A DNA stretch of 64,000 bases. Source: Brevibacterium sp. UCMA 11754. Its GTDB lineage: Bacteria; Actinomycetota; Actinomycetes; Actinomycetales; Brevibacteriaceae. The stretch is from the NCBI RefSeq assembly GCF_021532275.1, contig NZ_JACBOT010000023.1:1-64000 (forward strand), written 5' to 3'. The notes below the pieces were generated by a model that did not search any database, had not been told where the DNA came from, and saw only the letters and a list, made by a program, of their open reading frames with translations. The position numbers and the translations under genes were made by a program. Of this stretch, positions 1 through 8,079 are shown in pieces (position 1 is the first letter of the stretch; every line of letters starts with the position of its first letter).

Positions 1-1
1 G

Positions 2-298
2 GTCCTCTTCCACCAGGAGGAGATGGAGCTGCCAGACGGCGGTGAACTCCTGGTCACCGGGTCCGATGCTCCGATCCAGGGTTACGGGTCGGGGAAATTC
101 GCGTGGGGGACACAGTTCCATCCCGAATCCGACGCCGCGCAGGTTCAGCAGTGGCTGAGCTCGGACCCGTTACGGCTGCCCGAGGGCAAAACCAATGAGT
201 CCATCACGACGGAGGCAGCCGAGGCGGACGCCGATCTGATCCGGATCAATCAGGCACTTGCACACAGCTTCGTTCACTTCCTGCGGGGACGGCCGTGA
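2..298 (+). CDS. Class I glutamine amidotransferase, C-terminal end (5' end outside window)
   Basis: The reading frame is open from base 2, so the ATG at 23 is probably internal and the gene starts before the window. The visible 98 codons contain HQEE..LP..G..L and the WGTQFHPES motif. That motif carries the His and Glu of the Cys-His-Glu triad of class I glutamine amidotransferases, which release ammonia from glutamine; the nucleophile Cys would lie upstream. After the motif comes an ordinary tail of about 45 residues. It could be a stand-alone GATase1-like hydrolase (for example a gamma-glutamyl hydrolase-like protein) rather than a biosynthetic subunit; the fragment does not decide this. 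It lies upstream of and on the same strand as the symporter gene at 453, with 154 bases between. Confidence 0.75.
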   Translation, partial: VLFHQEEMELPDGGELLVTGSDAPIQGYGSGKFAWGTQFHPESDAAQVQQWLSSDPLRLPEGKTNESITTEAAEADADLIRINQALAHSFVHFLRGRP

Positions 299-380
299 AT
301 TGTGGAAGAGCGCGGTGATTTCTGAAACGGCACGGTGGCCCCAGGCATCGTTGAAAGCTGAATATTAGCTGACAGCTTGC

Positions 381-452
381 GGCGTTCTTGCTAGGTTGTC
401 TTCAGGCGCCGGTGCCGGACCGATCCTCCGGACGAATCGCTAGCAAGCGCCC
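381..452 (+). promoter_or_regulatory. Structured 5' leader just before the symporter start
   Basis: CTTGCTAG (387-394) and CTAGCAAG (440-447) are exact reverse complements, extended by GGCG (381-384) against CGCC (448-451). An inner hairpin CCGGA (415-419)/TCCGG (427-431) sits between them. The closing stem ends one base before the GTG start at 453, so folding would occlude initiation. No known riboswitch consensus was recognised. A regulatory role is inference. Confidence 0.35.
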
Positions 453-2189
453 GTGAGAATGAATCCCATAATTGAAAATTCTGGCCAGATCCACGACATC
501 GCAGTCCTGGATTCCACCCCGATCAGTGCAGATCGGATGACCGCAGCTTCCCAAGCTGTCGATGTTTCGGCAGCCGCAGACATCATCGCTGCTTCAGGCG
601 TCGACCAGGCGATCGAATCGTTCTTCGGTCCGATTGCGCAGGCCTTCAGCAACATCGTCTTCTTCGAGCTCACGATCGGCGACCTAGCCATTCCGCTCAT
701 CGTCGTCTGGCTCATGGCCGCCGCCGTCTTCCTCACCGTCTATCTGAGATTTCAGCCGGTCACAGGGTTGAAGTACTCGGTCGGAATCATCCGCGGACGC
801 TTCACCCGCAAGACCGACCCCGGTCAGGTATCGAGCTTCCAGGCGCTCGCCACAGAGCTCTCGGGCACGGTGGGCCTGGGCAATATCGCCGGTGTGGCCG
901 TCGCCATCACCATCGGCGGGCCCGGGGCCGCTCTGTGGATCATCATCTTCGGCTTCTTCGCCATGACCGTGAAGATGGCCGAGGCGACTCTGGGCGTGAA
1001 GTACCGAAAGGTCCATGCCGACGGGACAGTCTCCGGCGGCCCCATGTACTACCTGCGTGACGGGCTGGCCGAGATCGGCCGCCCCAAGTTGGGCAAGTTC
1101 CTCGCGGTCTTCTACGCTGCCACCACCGTCATCGGCGTGATCGGAGCGGGCAACCTGTTCCAGGCCAACCAGGCCGCCTCGATCCTCGTCAAGGCCACCG
1201 GTGGTGAGGGCAGCTTCCTCGACGGAAAATCGTGGCTCATCGGTGTTGTGTTCGCAGCGCTGACCGCATTGGTCATACTCGGCGGAATCAAGAAGATCGG
1301 GCAGTGGACCTCGAAACTCACCCCGATGATGGCGATCCTCTACTTCCTCAGCGTCCTCGTCATCCTCATCATGAATGCCAGCGAGATCCCGCACGCATTC
1401 GTGCTGATGTTCACCGGGGCATTCAGCCCCGACGGTGTCGCCGGCGGAATCATCGGCGTCGCCATCGTCGGCATCCAGCGTGCCCTGTTCTCAAACGCGG
1501 CAGGCGTCGGCTCGGCCGGTATGGCCCATGCCGCATCGAAGACGACGAAGCCGGCAACCGAGGGTTTCGTGGCGATGTGGGAACCGCTCATCGACTCCGT
1601 CATCATCTGCACCCTGACCTCCCTGGCCATCATCACCACCGGGCTCTACGGGTCGACGTCCGAAGACGGAATCGGGCTGACCTCCGAAGCCTTCGCGAGC
1701 GTCGCCGGATGGTTCCCGTTCCTGCTCACGATCTGCGTCGTCCTCTTCGCGTTCTCGACGATCCTCGCCTACGGGTACTACGGTCAACAGGCCCTGGGGT
1801 ATCTGACGGGGAACTCGAAGAAGGCCGACAAGGCATATCAGGTCTTCTGGATCCTGGCCGTCATCGTCGGTGCCTCAATGTCGCTGGAGTCCGTCATCGC
1901 GTTCTCCGACGCGATCTTCTTCCTCATGGCCTTCCCCAACCTGCTGGGGCTCTACTTCCTGTCCCGGATCCTGCGCCTTGAGATTCTGCGGCTGCGCAAG
2001 CGCATCGACGTCGGCATCATGCGTGAGATCACACCCGCCGAGCTGCAGGTCGGCATGGGTGATCATGAGCCGACGATGGAGCAGATCAGAGCCGCGGAGG
2101 CGGGCCGTCGTCGTAAGCGCGACAAGCTGCGTGAGGTGCGGGATTCGCTGAAAGCCAAGAAGCTGGCGCGTGCCCAGAAGGACAGCTGA
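453..2189 (+). CDS. Alanine/glycine:cation symporter (AGCS family)
   Basis: A 578-residue inner-membrane carrier expected to import alanine, glycine or related amino acids with Na+. Family signatures are clear: GTVGLGNIAGVAVAI followed by GGPGAALW (about residues 140-165), then GGPMYYL (about 195) and many hydrophobic helices up to about residue 510. The N-terminus has about 60 extra residues before the first helix and the C-terminus is a basic tail (RRRKRDKLREVRDSLKAKK). The start may be the GTG at 453 or the ATG at 459, two codons later; no strong Shine-Dalgarno is visible because the region lies in a predicted stem. It is monocistronic, facing a minus-strand operon across a strong terminator. 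Substrate identity within the family is inferred. Confidence 0.93.
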   Translation: MRMNPIIENSGQIHDIAVLDSTPISADRMTAASQAVDVSAAADIIAASGVDQAIESFFGPIAQAFSNIVFFELTIGDLAIPLIVVWLMAAAVFLTVYLRFQPVTGLKYSVGIIRGRFTRKTDPGQVSSFQALATELSGTVGLGNIAGVAVAITIGGPGAALWIIIFGFFAMTVKMAEATLGVKYRKVHADGTVSGGPMYYLRDGLAEIGRPKLGKFLAVFYAATTVIGVIGAGNLFQANQAASILVKATGGEGSFLDGKSWLIGVVFAALTALVILGGIKKIGQWTSKLTPMMAILYFLSVLVILIMNASEIPHAFVLMFTGAFSPDGVAGGIIGVAIVGIQRALFSNAAGVGSAGMAHAASKTTKPATEGFVAMWEPLIDSVIICTLTSLAIITTGLYGSTSEDGIGLTSEAFASVAGWFPFLLTICVVLFAFSTILAYGYYGQQALGYLTGNSKKADKAYQVFWILAVIVGASMSLESVIAFSDAIFFLMAFPNLLGLYFLSRILRLEILRLRKRIDVGIMREITPAELQVGMGDHEPTMEQIRAAEAGRRRKRDKLREVRDSLKAKKLARAQKDS

Positions 2190-2242
2190 AGAAGGGGGGC
2201 TGAAAAGTTCCGCGTATCCCGACACCAATATCCTCACACAGA

Positions 2243-2294
2243 AGAGGCCCGTCGTTTCCCAGCAGTACGCAATGCTGGGAAACGACGGGCCTCT
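2243..2294. terminator. Bidirectional terminator hairpin
   Basis: A perfect 22-bp stem (2243-2264 with 2273-2294) around an 8-base loop lies between two convergent genes. No long T-run follows on the plus strand, but its position and perfect pairing fit a shared terminator for the symporter and the surface-protein operon. Confidence 0.8.
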
Positions 2295-2337
2295 GTTGGA
2301 TGACGCGCCTGCGACGAACGAGTCGACGCGGGTGTGA

Positions 2338-3183
2338 TCAGGCTTCCTTGAGCTCCTGGTCTGTGTTCGAGTAGTTGATCGAATCGGCTGTGGAACCGAC
2401 CAATCCCATCGTGACTCGCAGGAGTCCCGGTTCGACATCGTCCATGGTCGGCGGCGTCTCGGGACCCAGGGTCAGCGAATCGCCGTTCTTCGTCGTGGCG
2501 GTGATCGAACCGATGTACACCGTGACATCGCCCTTGAGCGTCATTGTGTCAGCAGTGGTCAACAGTCCTTCCTTCTCCTCCGGCGGGCGCACCGTGAGTG
2601 AGAACCCGGAGATTGATATCTCATCGGCCTGGATCTTCAGCGTGGTGATCTTCCCGCCGTCGGCGGTCGGAACAGCTGCGAACGAGATCCCGCTGAGCCC
2701 CTTGAAGGACAGTGACTCAGACCCCATTGCCGCGGGAGTCTTCGTGAAGATCGGAGCCTTCTCATCGAGTTGCGCATCCTTCGGGAAGTCGCCGTTGAGC
2801 TCTTCATCCGACTTCTCGTCCGGGTCTTTGACTCCCAACCCACCGGGATCAGTGGGATCAGTTGACGGTTCGTCCGTCGGCGTCTCAGTCGGTTCGTCCG
2901 TAGGTGTCTCGGACGGTCCGTCTGTGGGTGTCTCCGTCGGTTCGTCCGTGGGCCCCGGCGATTCCGGGGTCTTCGGCTTCACAGGAATCTCCGGAGAGAT
3001 CGGTGCCTTGGGCTTCGAGTCATCCGAACCCGGCTCAGTCGAATCCGAACTTTCGCATCCGAGCAGCGGAGTGCACAGCGGGGACGACTGAGCGGGTGCT
3101 GCCGCTGTCACTCCCACGGCCGAGGGGACGATGAGGACTGCTGCCGCCAAGAGCGACGCCGTGCGGCGGCTGGGCGCCCTCAT
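2338..3183 (-). CDS. Secreted protein with Pro/Thr/Asp-rich repeat linker
   Basis: 281 residues. The N-terminus is a Sec signal peptide (basic RRTASLL, hydrophobic stretch, then APAQSS near residue 30). Residues about 45-125 are a low-complexity linker rich in P, T, E and D, with tandem TDEPTETP / TDGPSETP-type octads typical of wall-spanning regions. The C-terminal 150 residues look like a beta-rich domain with no motif I recognise. The ATG at 3183 overlaps the TGA of the upstream gene (ATGA), so it is the third gene of a translationally coupled trio. I infer that it is exported with or displayed by the DUF6114/DUF6230 partners; its molecular function is unknown. There is no LPXTG anchor or lipobox. 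Confidence 0.75.
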   Translation of the reverse strand: MRAPSRRTASLLAAAVLIVPSAVGVTAAAPAQSSPLCTPLLGCESSDSTEPGSDDSKPKAPISPEIPVKPKTPESPGPTDEPTETPTDGPSETPTDEPTETPTDEPSTDPTDPGGLGVKDPDEKSDEELNGDFPKDAQLDEKAPIFTKTPAAMGSESLSFKGLSGISFAAVPTADGGKITTLKIQADEISISGFSLTVRPPEEKEGLLTTADTMTLKGDVTVYIGSITATTKNGDSLTLGPETPPTMDDVEPGLLRVTMGLVGSTADSINYSNTDQELKEA

Positions 3184-3845
3184 GCAGTGCCCTCTTCACC
3201 TGCGGATTGAGTGTCTTCCCTCCGCCCGGCAGCTGGTGCCTGAGCGTCCGAGCCTTGAGCATCGGACTTCGGCGCCCGAGGTCCCATCCAGGCGACCACG
3301 AGGATCGATCCGATGGAGGACAGCAGCATGCCGAGGATGAACCCACCGAGGTTGACCCCGACGAGCGAGTAGACAGCAAGAACGAGGGCGATGATCCCGT
3401 AGAACACGTGATGCGTGGGCCTGAAGATCGCCAAGAGCCCGAGCACCACGAGGGCGATCGGAATGACCGTGGCCTGCAACCCCTCGATGCCGAACTGGAT
3501 CTGCAGGTTGCCGGTGTCGAGCTGCCCGGAGAAGAAGAGCTCGATCCCCCCGAGCGCGGCCAGCACTCCGCCGATGAAGGGGCGCTGCCGACGCCAGTTC
3601 CGGAAGCGGTGACGCTTTGGGGCATCCTCACGACCAGCTCCTTCGCGCACGGCATTCTCACGACCGGCATCGTCACGACGGGATGTTGCAGCGTCGAACT
3701 CGGCCGTCTCAACGGTCGATTCGGGCTTGGCCTCCTCGCGCTCGCTGTTGCGGCGCGACCGGCGGGACAGCGCGAGCAGGCTCGTTCGCTGCTCGGCGCC
3801 CTCCTGCTTGTCGGTCTGCTGATCGTTGATTGCGGCCTCCCTCAT
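3180..3845 (-). CDS. DUF6114-like tetraspan membrane protein
   Basis: About 221 residues. A charged N-terminal half (Arg/Glu-rich, ending NWRRQRPFIGGVLAALGGIE) leads into four hydrophobic helices between about residues 105 and 200, with the GVLAALGGIEL and VGVNLGGF.LGMLL patterns of actinobacterial DUF6114 proteins. A GTG at 3854 is also in frame, but the ATG at 3845 shares its A with the upstream TGA (TGATG) and has GAGAAG just before it, so I prefer it. The 3' end overlaps the next gene by four bases. It is probably a membrane platform for the secreted partner. The DUF assignment is from recalled family pattern and the function is unknown. Confidence 0.75.
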   Translation of the reverse strand: MREAAINDQQTDKQEGAEQRTSLLALSRRSRRNSEREEAKPESTVETAEFDAATSRRDDAGRENAVREGAGREDAPKRHRFRNWRRQRPFIGGVLAALGGIELFFSGQLDTGNLQIQFGIEGLQATVIPIALVVLGLLAIFRPTHHVFYGIIALVLAVYSLVGVNLGGFILGMLLSSIGSILVVAWMGPRAPKSDAQGSDAQAPAAGRREDTQSAGEEGTA

Positions 3846-4462
3846 CAGAAGCACTTCTCGGATCCGTCAGTGAGCTTCAGCTCCATGTCCTTCAGGGTGA
3901 AGACCGATGCTGTGGTGCTCCACGAGTCCTGTTTCAGGTCCTTGATCGACACCGTGTCGGAGTCCTGAGCGAAGTCACCCTTGGAACCCTTTTCCTTGGT
4001 GTTGACGTCGGATGCGTCGACGCCGATCCGAATGTTCTTGAATTCGGCGTCGCCCCTGAGCCCGGTCATGCCGATCTGCAGGTTCTTGGCCGATGCCGGC
4101 TCGCCTTTTCCGCCAGCCTTGATGAGAACGCCCGCCTTGCCCAGCGGGGTGTCCGCGACTGCAGACTGGCAGAGATTTTCGAGCGTGGCGTTGCCGATGT
4201 TGGCGGTCACGACCGAATGTTTTCCGCCCTCTGCGTCCTTGGCGAACCCGCTGTACTGGGAGAAATCTGTTCCCTCGAGCTGTGTGGAGCTGATCTTGAA
4301 CTGGCTTCCCGATATGGCGAATGAAACAGGTACTGCACCCTGAGCAACCCCACCCATCAGGATGGCGGAGACAACGCCGGTAGGAATCGCTACCAAAGCG
4401 ATCCGCCCCGCGTGGGATTTGCCGACCGCGCTGATGCTGCTGGCGAGCTTTGGGAACTTCAT
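3845..4462 (-). CDS. DUF6230-like exported protein
   Basis: 205 residues, first gene of the trio. It begins with a short basic region and one hydrophobic helix (IALVAIPTGVVSAILMGGVAQG, about residues 20-41) ending near AQGAVPVSF, which looks like a signal peptide or signal anchor. The remainder is soluble, beta-rich and contains two Cys (LCQSAV and the C-terminal KCF). The pattern matches the actinobacterial DUF6230 family, which commonly neighbours DUF6114. The ATG at 4462 is preceded by GGAGGA, a good ribosome site. The 261-base gap upstream (4463-4723) is relatively AT-rich around 4520-4615 and probably holds the operon promoter. Its role at the cell surface is unknown. Confidence 0.75.
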   Translation of the reverse strand: MKFPKLASSISAVGKSHAGRIALVAIPTGVVSAILMGGVAQGAVPVSFAISGSQFKISSTQLEGTDFSQYSGFAKDAEGGKHSVVTANIGNATLENLCQSAVADTPLGKAGVLIKAGGKGEPASAKNLQIGMTGLRGDAEFKNIRIGVDASDVNTKEKGSKGDFAQDSDTVSIKDLKQDSWSTTASVFTLKDMELKLTDGSEKCF

Positions 4463-4723
4463 TGATCCTCCTCCGGATGCCGACAGCTATGTCAGCATCG
4501 CATGGTGACGTCTTTCGTCGCATTGTGATGTATGTTACTGCGGGGTATTACCGACGAGTATATCGGTCAAATGTGTCGAGTCAATAACTTTTTCTTCATA
4601 TAGTTTCACGAGGTTCTGTTGAAAGGGCACTTGAGCTCTAGCCGGTCGGCCCGGATGCAGAACGTCTGTCCAGGGCACGGACCCGTGGCCAATGAGGTGA
4701 GTACATTACAGCCTGGGCGAAGT

Positions 4724-6256
4724 TCACCGCACGGGCGCGTCGGGGCCCAGTGGGATGCCCAGGCCCCACCAGAGGAAGAAGAGCAGGCTCCACATGAGCG
4801 TCATGCACACCGCCAGCGGCAGGGTGTGGGAGGCAAGGGTGCCGATGCCGGCGGACTTCTGATAACGCTGCATGAAGCCGAGGGCAAGGATGAAGTAGGG
4901 GCTCATCGGAGTGATCGCAGTCGAGCCCGAATCGGCGATGCGGAAGATCGCCTGCGAGGTCTCAGGCGGGACGTCGAGGAGCATGAGCATCGGCACGATG
5001 ACCGGGGCCATGATCGCCCACATGGCCGATCCGGAAGTGATGAGGACGTTGACGACGGAGAGGACGAGCAGCACGAGGATGAAGATGACCCATGTGGGCA
5101 GTCCGAGGCCGGTGAACAGTTCCGAGCTCGACACGGAAACCAGCATGCCGATGTTCGTCCACTCGAAGTACTCGAGGAACTGCGCGATCGCGAAGAACAG
5201 GACGAGGACCGGGGCCATGGACACGATGCCCTGGCTCATGAGCTTGGGGACGTCGGCGAACTTCTCGATCGTGCCCTCACGGAACCCGTAGACCATGCCG
5301 CCGACACCGAAGAGCATGGCGATGATGAACGCGATGCCGGTCAGGAACGGTGACTCTCCGATTGGTCCGTCTCCGCGCAGGGGAGCATTGTCCGGGACCA
5401 CCAGGACGACGACGAAGAGGAGCATCGCGATCACTGCGAACATCGAGTACCGCAGGGCCGAGCGTTCCCTGTCGGTGATGACGAGGTCTTCGTGCTCGGC
5501 GTCCTCGTCGGCCTCGAGGTTCTGCCGCTTCGTGAGCACGAGCTCGGTGACGATGGTGATGACGATGGCCAACAGGATTGAGCTGGCGATGTTGAAGTAC
5601 CAGTTGCCGATCGGGGTGACCAGATAGTCGGGATCGATGATGTGGGCCGCCGCCGAGGTGATTCCTGCGAAGATCGCATCATTGGGTGTCGGGATCGGGC
5701 TGGCGTCATATCCCGAGGCGATCGAGGTGTACGCGACGATGACGCCGAGGACGGGGGAGCGGCCGACCGCCTTGAACACCATGCCGCCGAGTGGGACGAG
5801 GATGACGTAGGCCGCGGCCGAAGCAACGTGGGAGACCGTTCCCATGAACGCGACGGTGAAGACGATGAGGGATGCGGGCACCCGTGCGATCGAGACCTTC
5901 ATCGCCGTGGAGAGGAGTCCGGTGCGCTCTGCCAGGGCCACGCCCATGATGACGACCATGATCGTGATCAGCGGTGGGAAGGACTGGTAGGCGTCGAGCG
6001 AGGTGCTCACCGCCATCGCGATCCCGTCGCCGCTGAGCAGGTTGTTCACCGGCGTCCATTCCCCGGTGCCGGGGTCGTTGACCCCGACTCCCATGACGGA
6101 GAGGACGAGGCTGAGGACGGCGAGGATTCCTGCCAGGATCCAGAACAGCCAGAAGGGGTGCGGGAGTCGGTTGCCGACGTTCTCGATGACGTTGAGGAAT
6201 CGGATAACGCCCGGGAGTCGTTCCTGAGTGGGTTTGTCGGTGGTGGTCGCTTCCAT
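4724..6256 (-). CDS. AbgT-family transporter (aminobenzoyl-glutamate type)
   Basis: A 510-residue multi-pass membrane protein. The start ERLPGVIRFLNVIENVGNRLPHPFWLFWIL and later GYDASPIPTPNDAIFAGITSAAAHIIDPDY are hallmarks of the AbgT family (AbgT/MtrF). Members were first described as p-aminobenzoyl-glutamate importers and some behave as sulfonamide exporters. The TIMVVIMGVALAERTGL segment and the terminal hairpins are all present, so it looks intact. It is the last gene of a minus-strand series after a GntR regulator and a creatininase-family hydrolase, 173 bases downstream of the latter. This context suggests uptake of an amide or peptide-like compound that the hydrolase then opens. Substrate is inferred. 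Confidence 0.9.
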   Translation of the reverse strand: MEATTTDKPTQERLPGVIRFLNVIENVGNRLPHPFWLFWILAGILAVLSLVLSVMGVGVNDPGTGEWTPVNNLLSGDGIAMAVSTSLDAYQSFPPLITIMVVIMGVALAERTGLLSTAMKVSIARVPASLIVFTVAFMGTVSHVASAAAYVILVPLGGMVFKAVGRSPVLGVIVAYTSIASGYDASPIPTPNDAIFAGITSAAAHIIDPDYLVTPIGNWYFNIASSILLAIVITIVTELVLTKRQNLEADEDAEHEDLVITDRERSALRYSMFAVIAMLLFVVVLVVPDNAPLRGDGPIGESPFLTGIAFIIAMLFGVGGMVYGFREGTIEKFADVPKLMSQGIVSMAPVLVLFFAIAQFLEYFEWTNIGMLVSVSSSELFTGLGLPTWVIFILVLLVLSVVNVLITSGSAMWAIMAPVIVPMLMLLDVPPETSQAIFRIADSGSTAITPMSPYFILALGFMQRYQKSAGIGTLASHTLPLAVCMTLMWSLLFFLWWGLGIPLGPDAPVR

Positions 6257-6429
6257 GGCTGGCTCCTGTTTGTCCAGGTGATGAAGGAGCCTTTGGGCAC
6301 GACTCGGCGCTACCCGTGAACTCCATTGGTCAGAGAGGTGGGACTGAGGTGGGACTGAGGCGGGGAAGACGTGGCGGTGGCGGAAGTCTGTTGGGGCAGA
6401 CGAGCGCCGAGATCAGGCGGCGAGGACTG

Positions 6430-7278
6430 TCATAGGCGCAGCATCTCCCGGGAGTAGGCGACAAGTGCAGAGATGACCTCGCCGAGGATGTCCTGCCCGG
6501 CCGCGGCCGTGGCGGTAAGTGGATCCCCGAGGACCCCGTTGTCGGAGTATTGGTCGAATGTGACGGCACTCGACGGTGATTTGGTCCGGGTCAGTCGCGC
6601 CCGCGGAGACAGTTCGTCTAGTGCTGTGGCTCCGGCGCTCAGATGGGCCGAGTCGACGAGGCGGTCATCGATGGCCAGCATCTGCGAGGTCTCTGATTCC
6701 CCGGAGTGTCCGCTGACTTCGGTGCGGGGCAGCGTCGCAGTGGTCTCGGTGGCCAGGCCGCTGACCGGTGAGTAGGCGAAGGCGAGATCCGGATGGGAAC
6801 TCAGCAGCACCTGTTGGGCGACGCCGAGGGCGGCGATATTGCCCCCGTGGCCGGTGATCACCAGGATGCGGGTGAAACCGGAGTCGCAGAGCTGGCCGGC
6901 GACCGTGGTGACGATGTCGACGAAGCTCCGCGGATCGAGGCTGATCGTGCCGGGCAGATTCCCGTGATGAGGTGACACTCCGTAGTCGATGCTCGGGAGT
7001 ACGAAGGCCCTGCCAGGCACGGTTCTGTCACTGCCGGCCAGATCTTCGGCCACCGCCAGTTCTTCGGCCCCTGCCAGTTCTTCGGCTACCGCCATGGCCA
7101 CATGGTCGGCTCGGATGCTGTCGGTGCTCAGGGGGAGTCCGTCGCCGTGCTGCTCGCAGGCACCGACCGGCAGGATGAGGAGAGCGTTGTCCCCCTTCGC
7201 GACTTCGACCTCGAGCGAGGTCAGCTGCCCGTACTTGCGAACCTGTGGTCGGATCTCGGTCACGCTCTGTCGGGTCAC
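6430..7278 (-). CDS. Creatininase-family amidohydrolase
   Basis: About 282 residues from a GTG at 7278 that overlaps the stop of the regulator gene (GTGA); longer in-frame extensions overlap gntR and are unlikely. Metal-binding family motifs are present: GACEQHGDGLPLSTDS near residue 35, SPHHGNLPGTISL, and VITGHGGNIAAL. The family contains creatinine amidohydrolase and other cyclic-amide or formamide hydrolases that use two divalent metals. A peculiarity is three tandem six-residue units (AEELAG, AEELAV, AEDLAG) encoded by three 18-bp repeats at 7038-7091, an insertion in a loop before the HHG motif. Co-transcription with GntR and AbgT suggests catabolism of an imported amide. The exact substrate is not known. 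Confidence 0.85.
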   Translation of the reverse strand: MTRQSVTEIRPQVRKYGQLTSLEVEVAKGDNALLILPVGACEQHGDGLPLSTDSIRADHVAMAVAEELAGAEELAVAEDLAGSDRTVPGRAFVLPSIDYGVSPHHGNLPGTISLDPRSFVDIVTTVAGQLCDSGFTRILVITGHGGNIAALGVAQQVLLSSHPDLAFAYSPVSGLATETTATLPRTEVSGHSGESETSQMLAIDDRLVDSAHLSAGATALDELSPRARLTRTKSPSSAVTFDQYSDNGVLGDPLTATAAAGQDILGEVISALVAYSREMLRL

Positions 7279-8021
7279 TGCTCGGTTCCTTCGGTGAGTG
7301 CGGGTGATTCGGTCGCCGCGAGGGACTCGGCGGCCGTGGCCTCCTCGGCGTCGGTGCGTTCCGACCAATCGGCGAGGACGGCGGCCCTGATGCTCTCGAG
7401 GTGCTTACGGGTCCGATGTGACGCCTCGAGTCCGTCGCCGCGTTTGATGGCATCGAGGATGTCGGCGTGCTCATCGTGGTCGCGGAGACGGTCGTAGGTG
7501 AACCGAGCCGCCTGCTGAGTGCGGGAGTGGATGGCCAGCAGCGAGACGAGCATCTCGTGCAGGGCCCGGTTCCCCGAGGCCTTGGCCAGCTCCACGTGGA
7601 AGTGTCCCGCAGGTACCTCGGTGTGCAGCTGCAGAGCATTGTCGACCGCGGTCTCCATCGTCTGCACGGCATCCTTGCCCTGGACGCTCGCCGCAAGTTC
7701 TGCGATGCCGGGTTCGATGGCGATGCGAGCATCGAGCAGCTCGATGGCGGCGGCGAGGTCGACGGGCACATAGTGCGGATTGTCGAGGATCCGACGGTTG
7801 ATCGCCTCCCGCACATAGGTCCCGGAACCGTGCTTGAGTTCGACCGATCCGGTGGCCTCGAGGCGGCGCAGGGCCTCGCGGACGGTGGGGACTGTGACCT
7901 CGAAGCGTTCAGCCAGAGCTTTGGCCGAGGGCAGGGTCTGGCCGGGTTGCAGGTTCTGTGAGCGAATGGTCTCGACGATCTCACGAGTGAGTCGTTCGAC
8001 GAGTCCGATGGGTGCTGTCAT
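7275..8021 (-). CDS. GntR/FadR-type transcriptional regulator
   Basis: 248 residues from the ATG at 8021, chosen because GAAGGAG lies six bases before it; the in-frame TTG at 8036 lies inside that ribosome site. Residues about 1-70 form the GntR winged helix (LPSAKALAERFEVTVPTVREALRRLEATGSVE.KHGSGTYV). The rest is an all-helical FCD effector domain (HFHVELAKASGN..L, DHDEHADILDAIKRGD). The Ala/Glu-rich tail after about residue 230 is unusual and reads into the next gene's start. It probably represses its own operon (with creatininase and AbgT genes) and the esterase, since both promoter regions carry the same 21-base element (8046-8066 and 9096-9116). The effector is unknown. Confidence 0.9.
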   Translation of the reverse strand: MTAPIGLVERLTREIVETIRSQNLQPGQTLPSAKALAERFEVTVPTVREALRRLEATGSVELKHGSGTYVREAINRRILDNPHYVPVDLAAAIELLDARIAIEPGIAELAASVQGKDAVQTMETAVDNALQLHTEVPAGHFHVELAKASGNRALHEMLVSLLAIHSRTQQAARFTYDRLRDHDEHADILDAIKRGDGLEASHRTRKHLESIRAAVLADWSERTDAEEATAAESLAATESPALTEGTEQ

Positions 8022-8045
8022 GGCACTCTCCTTCAAGTGTTTAAG

Positions 8046-8066
8046 TCATCTAATCACTTAGTGAAT
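8046..8066. promoter_or_regulatory. Putative GntR operator, copy 1
   Basis: Contains the palindrome TCACT-T-AGTGA (8054-8064) within a longer element that matches 19 of 21 bases of the one at 9096. It lies 25 bases upstream of the GntR start codon. Assignment to that regulator is inference. Confidence 0.55.
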
Positions 8067-8079
8067 CGAGTGTCAAGGG

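Noticed and set aside
299..452. Glycine riboswitch before the Ala/Gly symporter
   Set aside because: A stem is visible but the conserved glycine-aptamer words are not; it is reported only as an unclassified structured leader.
4619..5353. Plus-strand ORF of 244 codons upstream of and within the AbgT gene
   Set aside because: Mostly antisense to AbgT; Glu/His/Arg/Asp-rich shadow with no ribosome site.
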